A stretch of 64,000 bases of DNA from Euglena gracilis (lineage: Eukaryota; Euglenida; Euglenophyceae; Euglenales). Numbering within the stretch: the stretch's first letter is position 1; each line of letters begins with the position of its first letter. Where the stretch lies: the NCBI GenBank assembly GCA_039621445.1, contig CP154955.1, forward strand, positions 21,565,823 to 21,629,822, read 5' to 3'. Positions 10,861 to 22,560 of the stretch are shown here, in pieces. Position numbers and translations under genes: made by a program. The notes under the pieces were generated by a model, which was not told the DNA's origin, ran no database searches, and was given only the letters and a program-made list of their open reading frames with translations.

Positions 10861-11115
10861 GTTTGCAGTGCATCACAGGCCTATGGTCTGGGTTTTGCCC
10901 TTCCTCCGTCCTTGTACCAGCACTGGTATTTGGTACTGGTGAAGGAACATGTGGTACATATAACGCGTGTAATTACTGGACTGACCCCAAACCCAAATGG
11001 ACTTGGGTTTTGTTCAGACCCTTCACAACATCCGCACCCCTTCACAACCTCCAGGGGTAAGAAAGTGTTTTAATTTGGCGTAAGGTGAACCCTCTGTTGC
11101 TGAGCAATTGCGCAG

Positions 11116-11222
11116 CGCAGTCGCTGGAGAAGAAGGGGACGCATGCTTTTGTGGAGTTCGCCTACCCCGAGGACAACTACAAGTGCTTGCTGACGATGCA
11201 CAACACAACGCTGGAGGGGAAG
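11116..11222 (+). CDS. SR-type splicing factor, RRM1 second exon
   Basis: Encodes AQSLEKKGTHAFVEFAYPED then NYKCLLTMHNTTLEGK. GTHAFVEF is the RNP1-like beta3 strand and the rest is alpha2 and beta4. The 255-base intron before it (10,861-11,115) and the GGGGAAG|GTACCT donor keep frame with both neighbours. The glycine-to-threonine start of RNP1 is non-consensus but tolerated in SR-protein RRMs. Confidence 0.82.
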
Positions 11223-12368
11223 GTACCTCGGGGAGAAATTAATAACCGCAATTTGGAATTCCCGCAATTTGTAGAATTTCCGCAATTTTCTCCAGTTTTT
11301 TTTTATTGTATGTACAGTTGTATTTTTACGCAATTTCACCCCCATTCCCCCCCATTTGCATTTTTTTTTGAAAATAGAAAGTGAGTTCCGCCATTCCACA
11401 CAAGGTAAACCCCCCTAATAAGTGCGCAGTGCCCTAATTGTGCGTAGTGCCCTAATAAGTGCGCCCCCTCCAAGGTGCCGGGACTGCCTCCCTAAAAAGT
11501 GCGCACCCCCCCCAAAGGAGAAATCACTGTCGCATCTCAGGTCGGAAAGCACACACAATTCTCAGAATTGTCTTTCTCAAACCAAATATTTCCATCGTCC
11601 AAGCCCAAATTTGACACATAATCATTTGACTCATAGCTTGAAATTACAAAATAGGGGGACAATTGAAAAAGAGTGAGGGAAACGTGAGTATTTTGGGCTT
11701 CACCCTAAAAAGTTCGCAGTGCCCTAATAAGTGTGCACCCCTTGGGGTCCAAAACTACGTCCTTAAAATGCGCGCACCCGTGCACTTACTAGGGGGGGGT
11801 TTAAGGGGGCGGCACAATCTCTTTTTTTATTTGCATTTGCTTGCACTTTCTCCCAATTTCGGCAGTTTTTTTTTTAATACAAAGTTGGCCAATTTTGTCC
11901 AATTTTTTTTCCTTTCAGTTCTGCTGGGAAGAAAACTTTGTTTAAGACCCAATTTTTCCCCGAGACCAAAATCATCGTCAGATTTTTGTTGTTTCAACAA
12001 ATTCTATATTTTTGGAATCAGCATGTTCCCGCAGAAGTCATGTTTGGATTTTGAATTTTTTTGTTAATTATGGTTCAAAACACCCACCAATTTTGCTGAA
12101 CAAAGAACAATTTCGGAGGAGTTCCCTCAAGCAGAAATGCGGCGACATTCCCAATCTCAATTTTTCCGCAGTTCTTCCGCAATCCCCGCAGTTTTGCCAA
12201 ATTTTTCCTGCAATGTTTTACCCCAATCGCCTCCCATATCTGTGCAAGCCGTGGTGCGAGTGTCCACCCCGTCTTGAACGCCCGACACTGCATTTCCCTG
12301 CAGCCCAGGCTTCCTCCTGTTTCGCCCCGGGGCGGTACCCCCACCCGTCCCCCGGCCCCTCCGTTCAG
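11223..12368 (+). other. RRM1 intron with short repeats
   Basis: The intron contains degenerate copies of CCCTAATAAGTGCGCAGTG (about 11,415-11,500 and 11,700-11,800). No gene seen. Confidence 0.6.
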
Positions 12369-12501
12369 GTGCTGCGGGTGGAGCCCCGGGCCCGGGCCCC
12401 CCAACCGCGGATCGAGGACCTCCTCCGCCTCCGGCCGGACCTCCTCCCGGCCCTGCTGGCCGCCCACGGCTACCCGGCCGGGGCTGGGCCGGCCATGGTG
12501 G
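12369..12501 (+). CDS. SR-type splicing factor, RRM1 third exon
   Basis: Begins VLRVEPRARAPQPRIEDLLR: VLRVEPR is the last beta strand of RRM1, and the rest is a leucine/arginine/proline-rich linker. The acceptor is CCGTTCAG, phase 0. The donor GTGG|GTGTGG at 12,502 is preferred to GT at 12,498 because it gives the phase required by the following RS exon. Confidence 0.75.
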
Positions 12502-13815
12502 GTGTGGGGCCCGGCTGCGGCCTGAGCCGGTCCGTCATGTGTCTGCCCAGCCCGGGGGTCACCGTTGCCGGCAGAGCTGCTTGACCATCGAGCGGCGCCT
12601 CCTCCGCCTCCGGGTGTGACGAAGGCTGTGGGGTTCCTTTTTATGAGTGACTGTCTTCATTTTCAGCGCAATACACTTTGTGTTGGTGCGTTGTCCCACA
12701 GCAGTTGACCACGGTGTTTGCTGCATTGCAACGTTTTTTTTTGGTGTGCAGCTTTTTGAGCTGCTTCAATCCCACTAAGGTGAATACATCAGGATGGTGC
12801 ACATTTGCAGGTATTTTGTGCGCATGTGGTGCACATTTAAAGGTTTTTCACTTGTTTCCTGCATTTTTGCCCAGTCCCCCATTTTTTGATTGAATGTGGT
12901 GGGATGGGATTTTTTATGTTTGAGGACCACCCTGCCCTTGGGACCACACCATTGCCTAAGGTGTTTCCGACCCCCCCCCCATCCCCCCCCCCGGGTGACT
13001 GACTGGTTTTTGGCTTAGGACTCCAATGGGGTCGACCAGAATTGGCCGAGTGGCCCACCCGGCGCCGAAGTGGAAAATTTGAGTTTTTGGCAAATTGTTA
13101 GCCAAGTCACACCGGGTTTCAAAAAAAATTGGAAATGCAAAACTGCCCCTCAGCGGCCAGTCATTCAAAAAATTTTCGATCTTTGGAGTCCAAAACTTGA
13201 GTTGAGTTGTCCCTTTCCTACCAGTCTTTTCCCATTCTTGGCCCAGGTTTGTACGTCCGACGCCAAAATATCTGCCATTTCAAAGCACAGCTGGAAATAA
13301 AAAAAACATTAAATAAATAATAAAACTCTTTGATGGGGGAGGTGGGTGGGACGCACTGGGGGGTCCTGGAGGTCAGTCAGGGGACAGTGCTCAAAACAAA
13401 CAGAACTAAAGGAGTCTCAAAGAAAAAAAATCACCCACATAATGGTGTTGCTTTGAAGATCAGGGGATCTGGAGGTGCTAGCCCCCTCTCAGTGCAGGCG
13501 CTGTGTTAGTTTTGGGGTCCTGGGGGCCGTTCATTGGGGGGGCCAAAGCAGATGGGGGAGGGGGCACTCCCACTCCAGTCGCTTTTCAAAACCCAGCCAC
13601 CCACTTTGGTCCAATCACCAGCTGTTTCCAGCTTTTAAGCTTCACCCTCTTTGGGGGTCCATCTCTGCCCTGTTATCAACATTTCAACCTGGGTTCCCAA
13701 TCATCATTTTTTTGTGTCCTGGTGCGCATCGTCAAATTTGGATGTGTGCATCTTGCATGCACAGTGAGGAGTGGTTTGGCCGTGACTCAGCGTGCATTGC
13801 CTCTGGCCGGCACAG
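12502..13815 (+). other. Intron of SR-type gene
   Basis: T-rich with C and G runs. A sequence near 12,925 resembles one tip of the hAT MITE, but no partner tip was found. No exon recognised. Confidence 0.5.
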
Positions 13816-13913
13816 GAAGAGGGAGCAGCCGAAGGAGGTCCAGGAGCCCGCGACGGTCGAGGAGTCGCCGGCGGTCTCCGGGGCGGCTGCCCCCCTCCGC
13901 CAAGAAGTGGAGG
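13816..13913 (+). CDS. SR-type splicing factor, second RS-block exon
   Basis: Encodes RGSSRRRSRSPRRSRSRRRS then PGRLPPSAKKWR, a classical RS block. The acceptor is GCCGGCACAG and the donor AGG|GTAGGC. The phase (2-base start, phase 0 end) matches RRM1 exon 3 before it and RRM2 exon 1 after it. An RS block between the two RRMs is unusual: SRSF1-like proteins have a glycine-rich spacer there. Confidence 0.8.
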
Positions 13914-15705
13914 GTAGGCCTGGAGACCAGGGGCCGATCCATAATGTCCAATGATGAGTCAGTGGCAGACCTCCCCTTAGGGTGTATCGGCAAAAAATTT
14001 GTGTATCGGTGTGCATTGACACGTTTTTTGATATTTTTCTCAATCCAAAAAAATATTGATTGTTATGGTTCGATGCCAAAAAGATTTTCACATTCCTCAC
14101 GGTTGATGACATGGCTCGTTTGGGGATCCCCCTGAGTGTCAGGTGCTTGCTGGACGATGCCAAAAAGCAGATTGAGGGAGTAACGTTGTTGTATGCATGT
14201 TGCAAACCCCCCTCCCAAAATAAGACTCCCCCAATACAAGGTCCCCCCCCCCCCCTGGAGGCTTCCAGCAACTGACCCAAAAATTATGACCTGGGGGTTA
14301 TGTGCCAAAAATCAAAATGCAAAAAAATAAAATGCCATAAAGGTCAATGAAAAAAAGGATGAGCTGGGGTATGGACATGAACAAATGCAGCTGGGGCTCT
14401 GCATTTGCCATGTGAGGGAGTTGCGTCCCTCCCCAGGGCAGAACGGGAATCGGCCAAAAAGCCAGGGTGGTGGGGGGGGTCGACCATCCCCCCCCACCTC
14501 CTCCCGTATTTCCGGGAGCACCAATTTTCGACCCTGAAGATTTTTCCCAGCACCTTCGGCGCCGGGAAAATTTGGTAAAATGATCTTTGAAAATGCTGTG
14601 GTGGGTGGGGGGTCGACCCCCCCACACCTCCCTGGTGGGGGGTTGGCCACCCCCCTCCAGGCCTTCCCGTTCTGCCCTGTCCAGGTTAAGCCGGGGCCAA
14701 TAACCACAAAAAATACGTGGCATGGTGTCAGCTGATCAATTTAAGGCCGAAATTTTAGGCGGTGCTGACCCCAACCCTGGAGGGGGGGCCTGCCTTCCCA
14801 TGCACTCCGGGGCACCCCGAGACTGTCCCCCCCCCCCCCAGGTTGGTCAAATTCAGTTTTATCAATTTGTGATTTTCCCCCCATGCGCCGTGATTCGAGA
14901 ATTTTTCAAAAGTTGAAATTTTTTTGTATATCGGTGTTTATCCGCAAATAAAAATTTGTTTATTGGTGTATATGGCCGATACACACGAAGGAAAGGCCTG
15001 GTAAGTGAGTGAGTGCGTGAGTGTGTGTGTTTTGGTGCACAAAATCAGATCGCACAAAATAACACTGTCAAAGCAAGCCAACTCTTGGAAAAAATTATTT
15101 CTAGCAGCCTTGGAAGCCTATCTGTCCAAACTAACCACCCTTCTGCCCCGCATCCAAAGCAGGGGTGGTGGCATGGGGGCCAACACAAAAGGTTCATTCT
15201 GCTGGGGCTCCAGATGTGTAACCAGTAATCTCATTTCCCGAACACTTTGGACGGTATCTGTCTCGAGAGACAAGCTCCAAAATGAAAATGATTTGTGTTC
15301 AGTGCAAAACTGTTTATCCAAACAAGGTGCGGTCAAGGAAACTTACAACAGATGTGCAACTTGAGGGAATGCGAGAACCAGGCATGATTTTCTATGGCGA
15401 TTTTGAAAACCTTAAAAAACCCTTAAATATCCTAAAAAACATCTTAATACCTTTGTTTTACCCCCCCACTTAAAAATCATTTTCCCTGGCCGAGCAAAAA
15501 TGAAGTTGCAAATCTCAAAATCAACATGTCAAACATGTGATTTCGGGTCCTTTTGGCGTTTTTTTTTTTGAAAAGCCCTGCTGAACAAGTTTTTTTTTTT
15601 TAAAGGCGGGCGAGGTGAGGATGGCAAACTGTGGAGTATCTGCCTGTGATGGGCTTTCCTCACCCATACTTGGTGTTCCTTTTGAACGGGTTCCCCCATA
15701 TCAAG
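13914..15705 (+). other. Intron of SR-type gene
   Basis: Contains C/G runs and a GCGCC hairpin near 14,550-14,565. No exon recognised. Confidence 0.5.
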
Positions 15706-15822
15706 AAGGTCAGGGCAGGGTTGGCCTGTTGCCAACTTCGGCATCGACCCCTGCCGCTGGGACTGCCCAGCACTCTGGAATGGACAGAGCTGAAGGACTG
15801 GGGCCGCAGCCTGCACCTGGAG
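15706..15822 (+). CDS. SR-type splicing factor, RRM2 first exon
   Basis: The 39-codon exon encodes LPLGLPSTLEWTELKDWGRS and ends LHLE. GLPST.EWTELKDW resembles the start of the SRSF1 pseudo-RRM (RRM2), where a tryptophan-containing helix-1 signature (SWQDLKD in SRSF1) follows the first strand. The acceptor after CATATCAAG lies behind a pyrimidine-rich stretch. The donor is GAG|GTGCCC. Phase 0 on both sides matches its neighbours. Confidence 0.75.
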
Positions 15823-18800
15823 GTGCCCTGCTTCTCATGTTGGGGGGAAGCCGGAAGCTGAACATTGAACCACAAACGTTTTCCTTCCCAGCATCCCAAG
15901 GAAAGCATTTCTTCGTGTGAATCCATCAGTGTTAGGCGGGAATTGTATCCCCCTCTCTCCTGGTTCGGGATCTGTACCCCAACCTTGTTTTCATTTTTTT
16001 TTTGAATCCTCAACCACATCACATTTTTATGTCAGCTGGGAAGTTGTTGTTTTTTGGCCTTGTAGTGACCTGTACTGAGAGCATTTTTTGCAAACATGTT
16101 TGGTAACACTGGTGAAAGAGAAATTTAGCAAAAATTTCGTCTGGCTAATTGATCTCCAAGAGAAAAATATGGAAAAGACGGAACAGAATTTCACAATAAG
16201 CAATTCGAAATGGAAGGAGCCGCCCGCAAAGTTTTTTTTTCCATTGAAGCCCAGAATGTCTGCATCTGAGGTCATTACCTCACATGATGATGAAATGCTG
16301 TGGCACACCGCCAGTGGGTTATTGGGGAAGCAAAACGTACAAAAAAACTCTCATATGGCCGGGAATGCACTTTTTGTTTTTTCAAGTGGTTTATGCTTAT
16401 TCTTTTTTTTCGACTGATTGTGTTGCCATCAGTGTACAGGGTGGAACACCTGGCACCTGAAACCCATAAAATGGGTTCCACTACTTTCGACCCCCCATGT
16501 CTTCATTTTCATGTGGAAAACACCAAAACATCAATAAATGTGCAATATGCTGAAAAAAAAATGAGGGGGAAATCAGTTTCTTAGACAGCCAGGAATGCAT
16601 TTTTCTCGTTGAATCAAAAAATTGGTCATTCTGGTGAAAGTGCACACCCGCAAATTCTACAAATAGAGTGCGCACGTGCGCATTCCGGATGGTTCCATGC
16701 CTCTTCCAGACTGGGTGCAAACACCGCGAATCTGAGCCATTTGAGTTTTGAGTTTTCCAGGACCACATAACCCACCCCTGATTTCTGGTTCAGCTGGTGC
16801 CACAGTGTCCCAAGCCCAAAGAATGCACACCTGCTCATCTTTTGGAAACCCAAGAGAATGCGCAGGAGCGCATCCCCGGAACGGACACGTACACCGCAAG
16901 AAGGGAGAATGCACCTGTGTATCGATGTTTCAAGGGGTGCACTAAGATGCCAGCAATCGATTTTACGGCATCCCATATCGATTAAAAGTTCATTTTGGGG
17001 GGCAGGAACCCAAGGGAAGGGCTTTGAACCAAGGGTCATGAAAAGGACTCACAGGCCCAGCCATGGTTCCGTTATACCTGGGTGACAGAAGGTGGTTCCC
17101 GCTTGAATATTCCCGGATGCAAAAGGATCTAGGACCCCCAAAATGTCGAAAGACACACTGGGCGTGGCCCTTCGTTTGCCTGCCTTGAAGCCAAGGCGTG
17201 GACTGCTACAGTGTGGCATCAAGCGTGCAGAACAGGAGAGAACCAGGATGACCGCCCTGTCACTGTGCGAGCTCACACGCTGAAATGCGACACCTGCAGG
17301 GCTCAGCGACGGCATGCAGCGACAAGGGACCCCCCCCCCCTGCGGCTCAAATGGAATCAGGATGTGCGTCTGCGCTTTCCATTTCATCAACCTCTGTCCA
17401 CTGCCCAGCCCTTGTGCTGCTTTCAAGAATGTGTGGCCATACTATTGCTTACTGACCCCACCCCCGGTAGATGGGGCCTGGAGCCAAAACCAGACAGTCA
17501 CTCCGAAAACAGTCAATCACCCGGGGGGGTGGACACACCTTAGGTGTTATGGTCATGGTACACACTGCACCATCTCCCACCTTTGTGGAAGTGATGGGCC
17601 AGTTCCTAGGGCAAAATAATCTCAGGGCATGACAACTGGCGGCAAAAGGTGCACAGTGCCAGGAGCACTGTGCCCCACGACCAGGGCCAACGCAGGGATT
17701 GTGTCCAGTTCAACGCACCATGGGCACTGTGTCGCACCGTGGGCAAACGGATGCGAAATGAACTTCGCTGCCCAGAGGAAATTCCTTGGTGGCGGGATTC
17801 CCAACTGTGGCCAGGGCTGCACGGGAAGGCCTGGTGGGGGGCCAAAAAAATCACACCCCGCAAAAAACGGGAGAGTTTGGGGGGGGTCCCGCCCCCCACC
17901 CACCAGGATTCCCGTACAGCCCTGACTGTGGCAGGCAGTGTTTCATGGCATGAGTAAAAGCTGGTGAATACGCACATGCGTGAAAAAAACATTCTAGGTA
18001 TTTCTTTTCGTTCTGCCCAGGCTTGCGCTTAGTCGGGTGCCTACCCCACGGGGGGGGGGTGGGTGCTAGGGGCAGGCACCCCATAGCACCCGATCCGACC
18101 CCCCCCCGGGGGGGGGGGGTAGGGTTTTGGGGGGTGCCTGCCCGTAGCAGGCACCGCCCTCCGACCCCGGCGCCTTCGGCGCCGGGGGCCTGGAAAGGCC
18201 ATTGAAAAGACCTTTGAAAAGGCCATTTTCAATGAAAATTTTCTGGGTCCGGCCCGGACCCCTATCCCCCCCCGGGGGGGGTGTGCGTGCTAGGGGCAGG
18301 CACCCTATAGCACCCCCCCCCCGGTTGGTAAGCACAAGCATGGTTCTGCCACACTGCCGAATTCTCACACTCCAGGGGGACCTGCCACCACCCACGCGAC
18401 CTCTCTCCGCCCTGGCCGGAGTTTGAAACCACACAACCGGAGTGCATTAAATCCCAATATTTATTATCATACTACCACTGCTGAGAAATTCTTTCCCGCA
18501 TCCCTGACTGCAAGGATCAAATGGTGTATGACCAGGGAGCAAAACACGCCAAAAAAGGGGGCCCACCTCTGGGTTTGTTGTTGGTAACAAATATCACCCA
18601 CCACATCGACCGCACAGAACCTTTTTGGAACAGGTCCACACCACCACATACTTGTGCCCTACCCCTCGTGCCCTGCTTCCAACAAAAAAGCATAGAACCT
18701 CCCCTCCACTTCAACAGTATAGACCACCCCCTTCCCACAACCACCCCCGGGAGCCACACTAATTGTCCAAAAACCTCGGGAAAAGGCCAGGACGGGGAGG

Positions 18801-19418
18801 GGGGTGAATGCGCACATGCGTCTTCACTGAGCACCACAGGGAGGACGTCAGCAGGGTTCGTCCCCATCGAACTTTGGTGGACGGGGTATTTTTTCCCGGT
18901 CGACAGACAGGTAAACCACCACTTTAAAATGGAAAAAAGTCGAAATACCGAGGAAAGCAGTGTTTGGATTTATTTTTAAAAGAAAAATCAGGTATTTTTC
19001 GCCCAATTGGCTTGTTGTGGGGGTCCAAACGTTGGGGGGGTTTTCGGACTCCCCATCTTTGACAGGTTCCAAAAATAGCGAAAAATTTTCTTCCAGTGCC
19101 AGAAGATGCAAAAAGTTGCCTCTTTCACCTCCTTTTTGAGCAAATTGCGCATTTTTTTTTGATGTTTTGACACGAAAAAATCTCCAAAAAAAACTCCAAA
19201 AATGGATATTTTGGGATTTGTTTTCGAGGAAATCAGGGATTTTTCAACAACTTTGAGGTGGAATCTGGCCCTTTGGCTGTCCACAGCACCAAAAATTTTC
19301 TCGGCCCCTTGCAGTTTCGAGGGAGGAGGGGGGCGACCCAGACCCGTCTCATGGGGTACATCCCCTGTGGGTGTGTGGCAGTGTGGTTCCCCGCCCACTA
19401 CCTCCCCCTCCGTCTCAG
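15823..19418 (+). other. 3.6-kb intron between RRM2 exons
   Basis: The largest intron of the gene model. It contains unassigned open segments at 16,800-17,000 and 17,600-17,960 (the first cysteine-containing, PKPKECTPAHLLETQENAQ) that may be fragments of a decayed mobile element. It also contains the hairpin repeat at 17,990-18,330 and AT-rich sequence. None showed a recognisable domain. Confidence 0.5.
17990..18330 (+). repeat. GC hairpin repeat (GGCGCCTTCGGCGCC type)
   Basis: The sequence carries C/G runs, a CACCCCATAGCACCCGATC segment, the perfect hairpin GGCGCCTTCGGCGCC and the edge GGTAAGCACAAGCATGG. A reverse-complement relative lies at about 25,960-26,200, and the edge alone recurs at about 31,862-31,882. 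Confidence 0.75.
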
Positions 19419-19508
19419 GTGGATTTCGCCGTCATGGACAATGGGATCGGGATTGTGGAGCTGCCGGACCGGAAGGAGTACGAGAGGGCGCTCCGTCCAG
19501 TTCTGAAT
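19419..19508 (+). CDS. SR-type splicing factor, RRM2 second exon
   Basis: Encodes VDFAVMDNGIGIVELPDRKE then YERALRPVLN, the strand 2, strand 3 and helix 2 of RRM2 (compare the SRSF1 arrangement with a G-V-V-E-F strand). The acceptor is CCGTCTCAG, phase 0. The protein must continue into the next exon at LNG/ASF, yet no GT is present at that junction (AAT|GGATTT). Either a GA/GG donor is used or the junction has mutated. Confidence 0.78.
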
Positions 19509-19833
19509 GGATTTGCTAGACTGATGGTGCACCTGTCTCCAGCCAAACATGTGGAGGTCCATCCATCCATCCATCCAAGTGGTCCATCCAGCTGGAAGTT
19601 TTTTTTGTTCATGGTCACATTTTTCCGGCTGTGGCCAGCAGCATCCTCCCTCCCCCTCCCAGTTTAGAAGTGGAGCAAAGCCCTGGTGGTTTGGTGCTGA
19701 AGTATTCGGTCCCCCCCTTCATACGCCGTTGTGCAGTGCAGGACAACGACACCCCAGGACACCAGTTCCTCGCACTTTCAACATCGAACCCCCTTTTGAC
19801 ACCTCCATTCAACACCGGCGCTGCATTTTGGAG

Positions 19834-19925
19834 GGGGCCAGCTTCCGGGGGCGCCGCCTCCGGGTTGCAGATTATTACACCATGGTGGATGAGAAGCGGC
19901 GGCGGGAGCATGAACGTCGTGAGCA
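19834..19925 (+). CDS. SR-type splicing factor, RRM2 third exon
   Basis: Encodes GASFRGRRLRVADYYTMVDE then KRRREHERREQ. FRGRRLRV is the terminal strand of RRM2, followed by a highly charged helix. The acceptor is TTTTGGAG. The donor GAGCA|GTGCAC gives the phase needed by the Arg-Asp exon. Confidence 0.75.
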
Positions 19926-20316
19926 GTGCACCTGTTGGACAGCCACACTTTTTTTTTTTGTTTTGGGATGCCAACGACTGCCAGGCTTTCTCTGGCAGTC
20001 GCCGTCTGGATCCCATGTTTTAGAAACAAATCCCAGTTTTTTTTGCACCAGCCTGCAATGTTTCAACACAGATCTCATCCAGCTTAATTCCTTAATTGGC
20101 CGCCAACCGCAATAACGTTTCCGCAACTGAAACCTTGGACGTTAGTTTTTCCCTGAGGAGGGGGGTGAGCGCAAAGGTATCCCCTTCAATGAACCTTCTG
20201 GGGTGCATTTGTGCCACACCTGCTTGTTCGTGTATTGCGCCGTGGGTGGGTGGGTGACGTTGTGCGTGCATGCTTCAACAGTCATTGACCGACCAAACAA
20301 AGCCAAGGACCCACAG

Positions 20317-20593
20317 GCTGCCTGCTGTTGACCGTGATCGCAGCCGCGACCGAGACCGGGACCGAGACCGGGACCGGGACCGGGACCGGGACCGGGACCG
20401 GGACAGAGGCCGGGACCGGGATCGCGGGCGTGACCGCAGCCGAGGGAGGGACACGGAGCAAGATCGGGACCGGGACAGGGGCAGCAGCCGGAGGTTCAGC
20501 CGGGACCGCGAGGGGGACCGGGCGGGGCAGCAGCCCATTGCGGTTGCGGACCCCTTGGCATCCACCGGCGATGGAGGTTCAGGCACAGCCTGA
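20317..20593 (+). CDS. SR-type splicing factor, terminal Arg-Asp repeat exon
   Basis: Encodes LPAVDRDRS followed by about twenty RD/RS dipeptides, including [20 protein letters not shown], then [12 protein letters not shown] and a neutral tail ending GDGGSGTA and TGA at 20,591-20,593. Alternating Arg-Asp mimics a phosphorylated RS domain, as in U1-70K and related factors. The run is coded by a GACCGG hexamer repeat (20,350-20,410), so length polymorphism is likely. The acceptor may be CCCACAG (20,316) or GATCGCAG (20,343); both keep frame. Confidence 0.8.
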
Positions 20594-21175
20594 GCCAAGT
20601 GCTGTGTACCTGTGCACAATTTTTTCCCCGGTCGCTGGCCGAACGGACTTCTTGCTGCAAATTGGGAAACATCGAACTGGTTTGCACCAGTTGTTTGCAT
20701 CGAACTTTGAAATCCTGTATTTTTGGCAGCGTGTTCACCAACACCATCCCAAGGAAGCAAAAAATTCAAACGTGCAAAAGGAATTGACGGTGAACAACGC
20801 GTTGAAGTTCATTTCTCCTTGTTGAGGAAATTTTTAAGGTTTGGTGACCTGGGGTTTGCTCCCTTTTCGTCGCGCCACAAATCTGTCTTCCGGGTCCCCT
20901 TTGCTGATCTCTGGTGTTGTTTTTTTTTGCGTGTGGCTATTAAACCAGGAAATCCATCTTTCGGGCGGGGGAAAAAAAAATTCCACTCCACCCCAGGAAA
21001 AACCAACCAGGGAGGAAGCGCAAAAACCCAGGGCGAGCCCCCCCCATTTCGGACTGTCGGCTTTCAAACTCAAACTTTCGCGTCACATAACAAATCAAGT
21101 CAAATTTTGGAGCAGGGGGCCGGGCGAGCTGGGTGGTGGAGCTGGAGCCTCCTCGTCGGACCGTGAAACGCCTAA
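20594..21175. other. Intergenic spacer before DIRS element 1
   Basis: Contains the presumed 3' untranslated region of the SR-type gene. No separate gene recognised. Confidence 0.5.
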
Positions 21176-21273
21176 GACCCCCCTTGCTCCGCACTTTGGC
21201 TCGATGGGACCTGTCTTTCCTCGCCGGCTATTGTTGTTTGTGTTTTTTGCTCCGCGTCTTCCCCTTACTGCTT
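21176..21273 (+). repeat. DIRS element 1, left terminal repeat
   Basis: The inner part (21,203-21,273, 71 bases) is the exact reverse complement of 25,531-25,601. The outer part (21,176-21,210) is not matched at the right end but is the reverse complement of 25,337-25,371 in the internal complementary region. Confidence 0.93.
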
Positions 21274-21367
21274 TTCGCGCCGGCAGTTGGCTGTGACGTA
21301 GCCCTGCTACAAAGAAAAGTTTCGAACACAAGTTTTCAAGCAAGCAAAAGCAAAAACAAAGACAAGA

Positions 21368-22560
21368 ATGCAGACAGAGCATCTGGATGTAAACCTCTTA
21401 CTCGGTGAAGGGCAACCTTTCGAAGAAGGGTGGAGCAAACTGATGTTCAACCTGGAAGCAGCAAAAGAATTACGAGCACAACCTGCGGACCAGATCGCCC
21501 TCTTGCTGCTGGCGGGGGCGCGGTTCACCGGACGAGGGTGGAGTACAGGGAAGGCCAGCAGAGCCCTGTACCAGCTTTCGGGGATCCCCCTGGTCCGGGG
21601 AAGCTTCCCCCCATACCGGGACATTTGGCTCATGGCGTTGGCGTTGATTTGGGGTGTCGATGTCCCCCAACTGGACCTTGAACCTGAGGCAGCCGCGGCG
21701 GCCTTTGCCATTGCCTCTCAGGCAGAACAACACGACACCGAAGAACCACAACAGGAGGAAGAAGGTGAAGAGGAAGAGACAAAATTTTCCTGGGATCAAC
21801 CTGAAGTGACGACACCCAAAGAGTTGACGGAGCTTTGGTCCAGGGCCCAGCGCAACGAGCACCGCATCGACGTTCGACCACTCTTTGAAGTCCTGGCCCC
21901 TCTGGCGGGGATACCAGCGCGGGCGCCAGAGAATCAATTAATACCAGCCCACAGGAAGAAGCAGGACCAATTCTTGCGTAGCGTCTCGCAGAATGTCTTG
22001 CAGGTGGTACGACTGCTGGGGCACAACTGGGTGCCTCAGACTACGGAAGTGATACCTCGTGGACAAGTCAACTTGCAAATATTCCAATTGTTGGGTGAAG
22101 TTTATTACAAGATCCAGAGCGAGAGGAAGGAGTTGGCCGTACCAGGAATCACGAGAACTTCGACGAGCCACACCGACTCCCTCTTCACGGAGGACGATGT
22201 CCGTCAGCACAGAATGGACAACAACATCAATCGCATAAGGGGAGGTACACACAATGGGCCCTCAGGGCCGACATTTCGCTTTCCAACAGGCCAGGCCAAC
22301 AGACCGTGGAGAGGCAAAGGTGGACTATATGGAAGCTCCAGTTCAAGTCCCAGATTTGGGTATGGAAAGGGCAGAGGAGTGCCATTTCGCTCAATGCCGT
22401 GGAGAGCACCATGGAGAGGTGGAAGAGGCAAAGGTATCCCCCCCTCCTCTTGGGGTCAAGATGACCGGATCAGGAGCCAAGGAGGCTCAGTTGGCCCAAG
22501 ATGGGCACAGTCTGGAGGACCCTCTGTTGGGGTTAGCCCCATTTCAAAGACTCAGAGCAT
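21368..22560 (+). CDS. DIRS element 1 gag-like protein
   Basis: The frame starts MQTEHLDVNLLLGEGQPFEE and stays open to 23,128. The gag-like portion is roughly the first 400 residues; beyond that it overlaps the reverse transcriptase in another frame and is probably shadow. It has a leucine-rich globular N-terminus, an acidic Glu/Gln stretch (about residues 120-140), a second helical region, and a Gly/Arg/Ser-rich basic tail from about residue 295, typical of nucleic-acid-binding DIRS ORF1 proteins. No zinc knuckle is seen. The upstream leader overlaps the terminal repeat, where the promoter is expected. Confidence 0.75.

Noticed and set aside
12915-12935. Third hAT MITE copy
   Set aside because: Only one tip-like sequence is present; no partner tip or target duplication.
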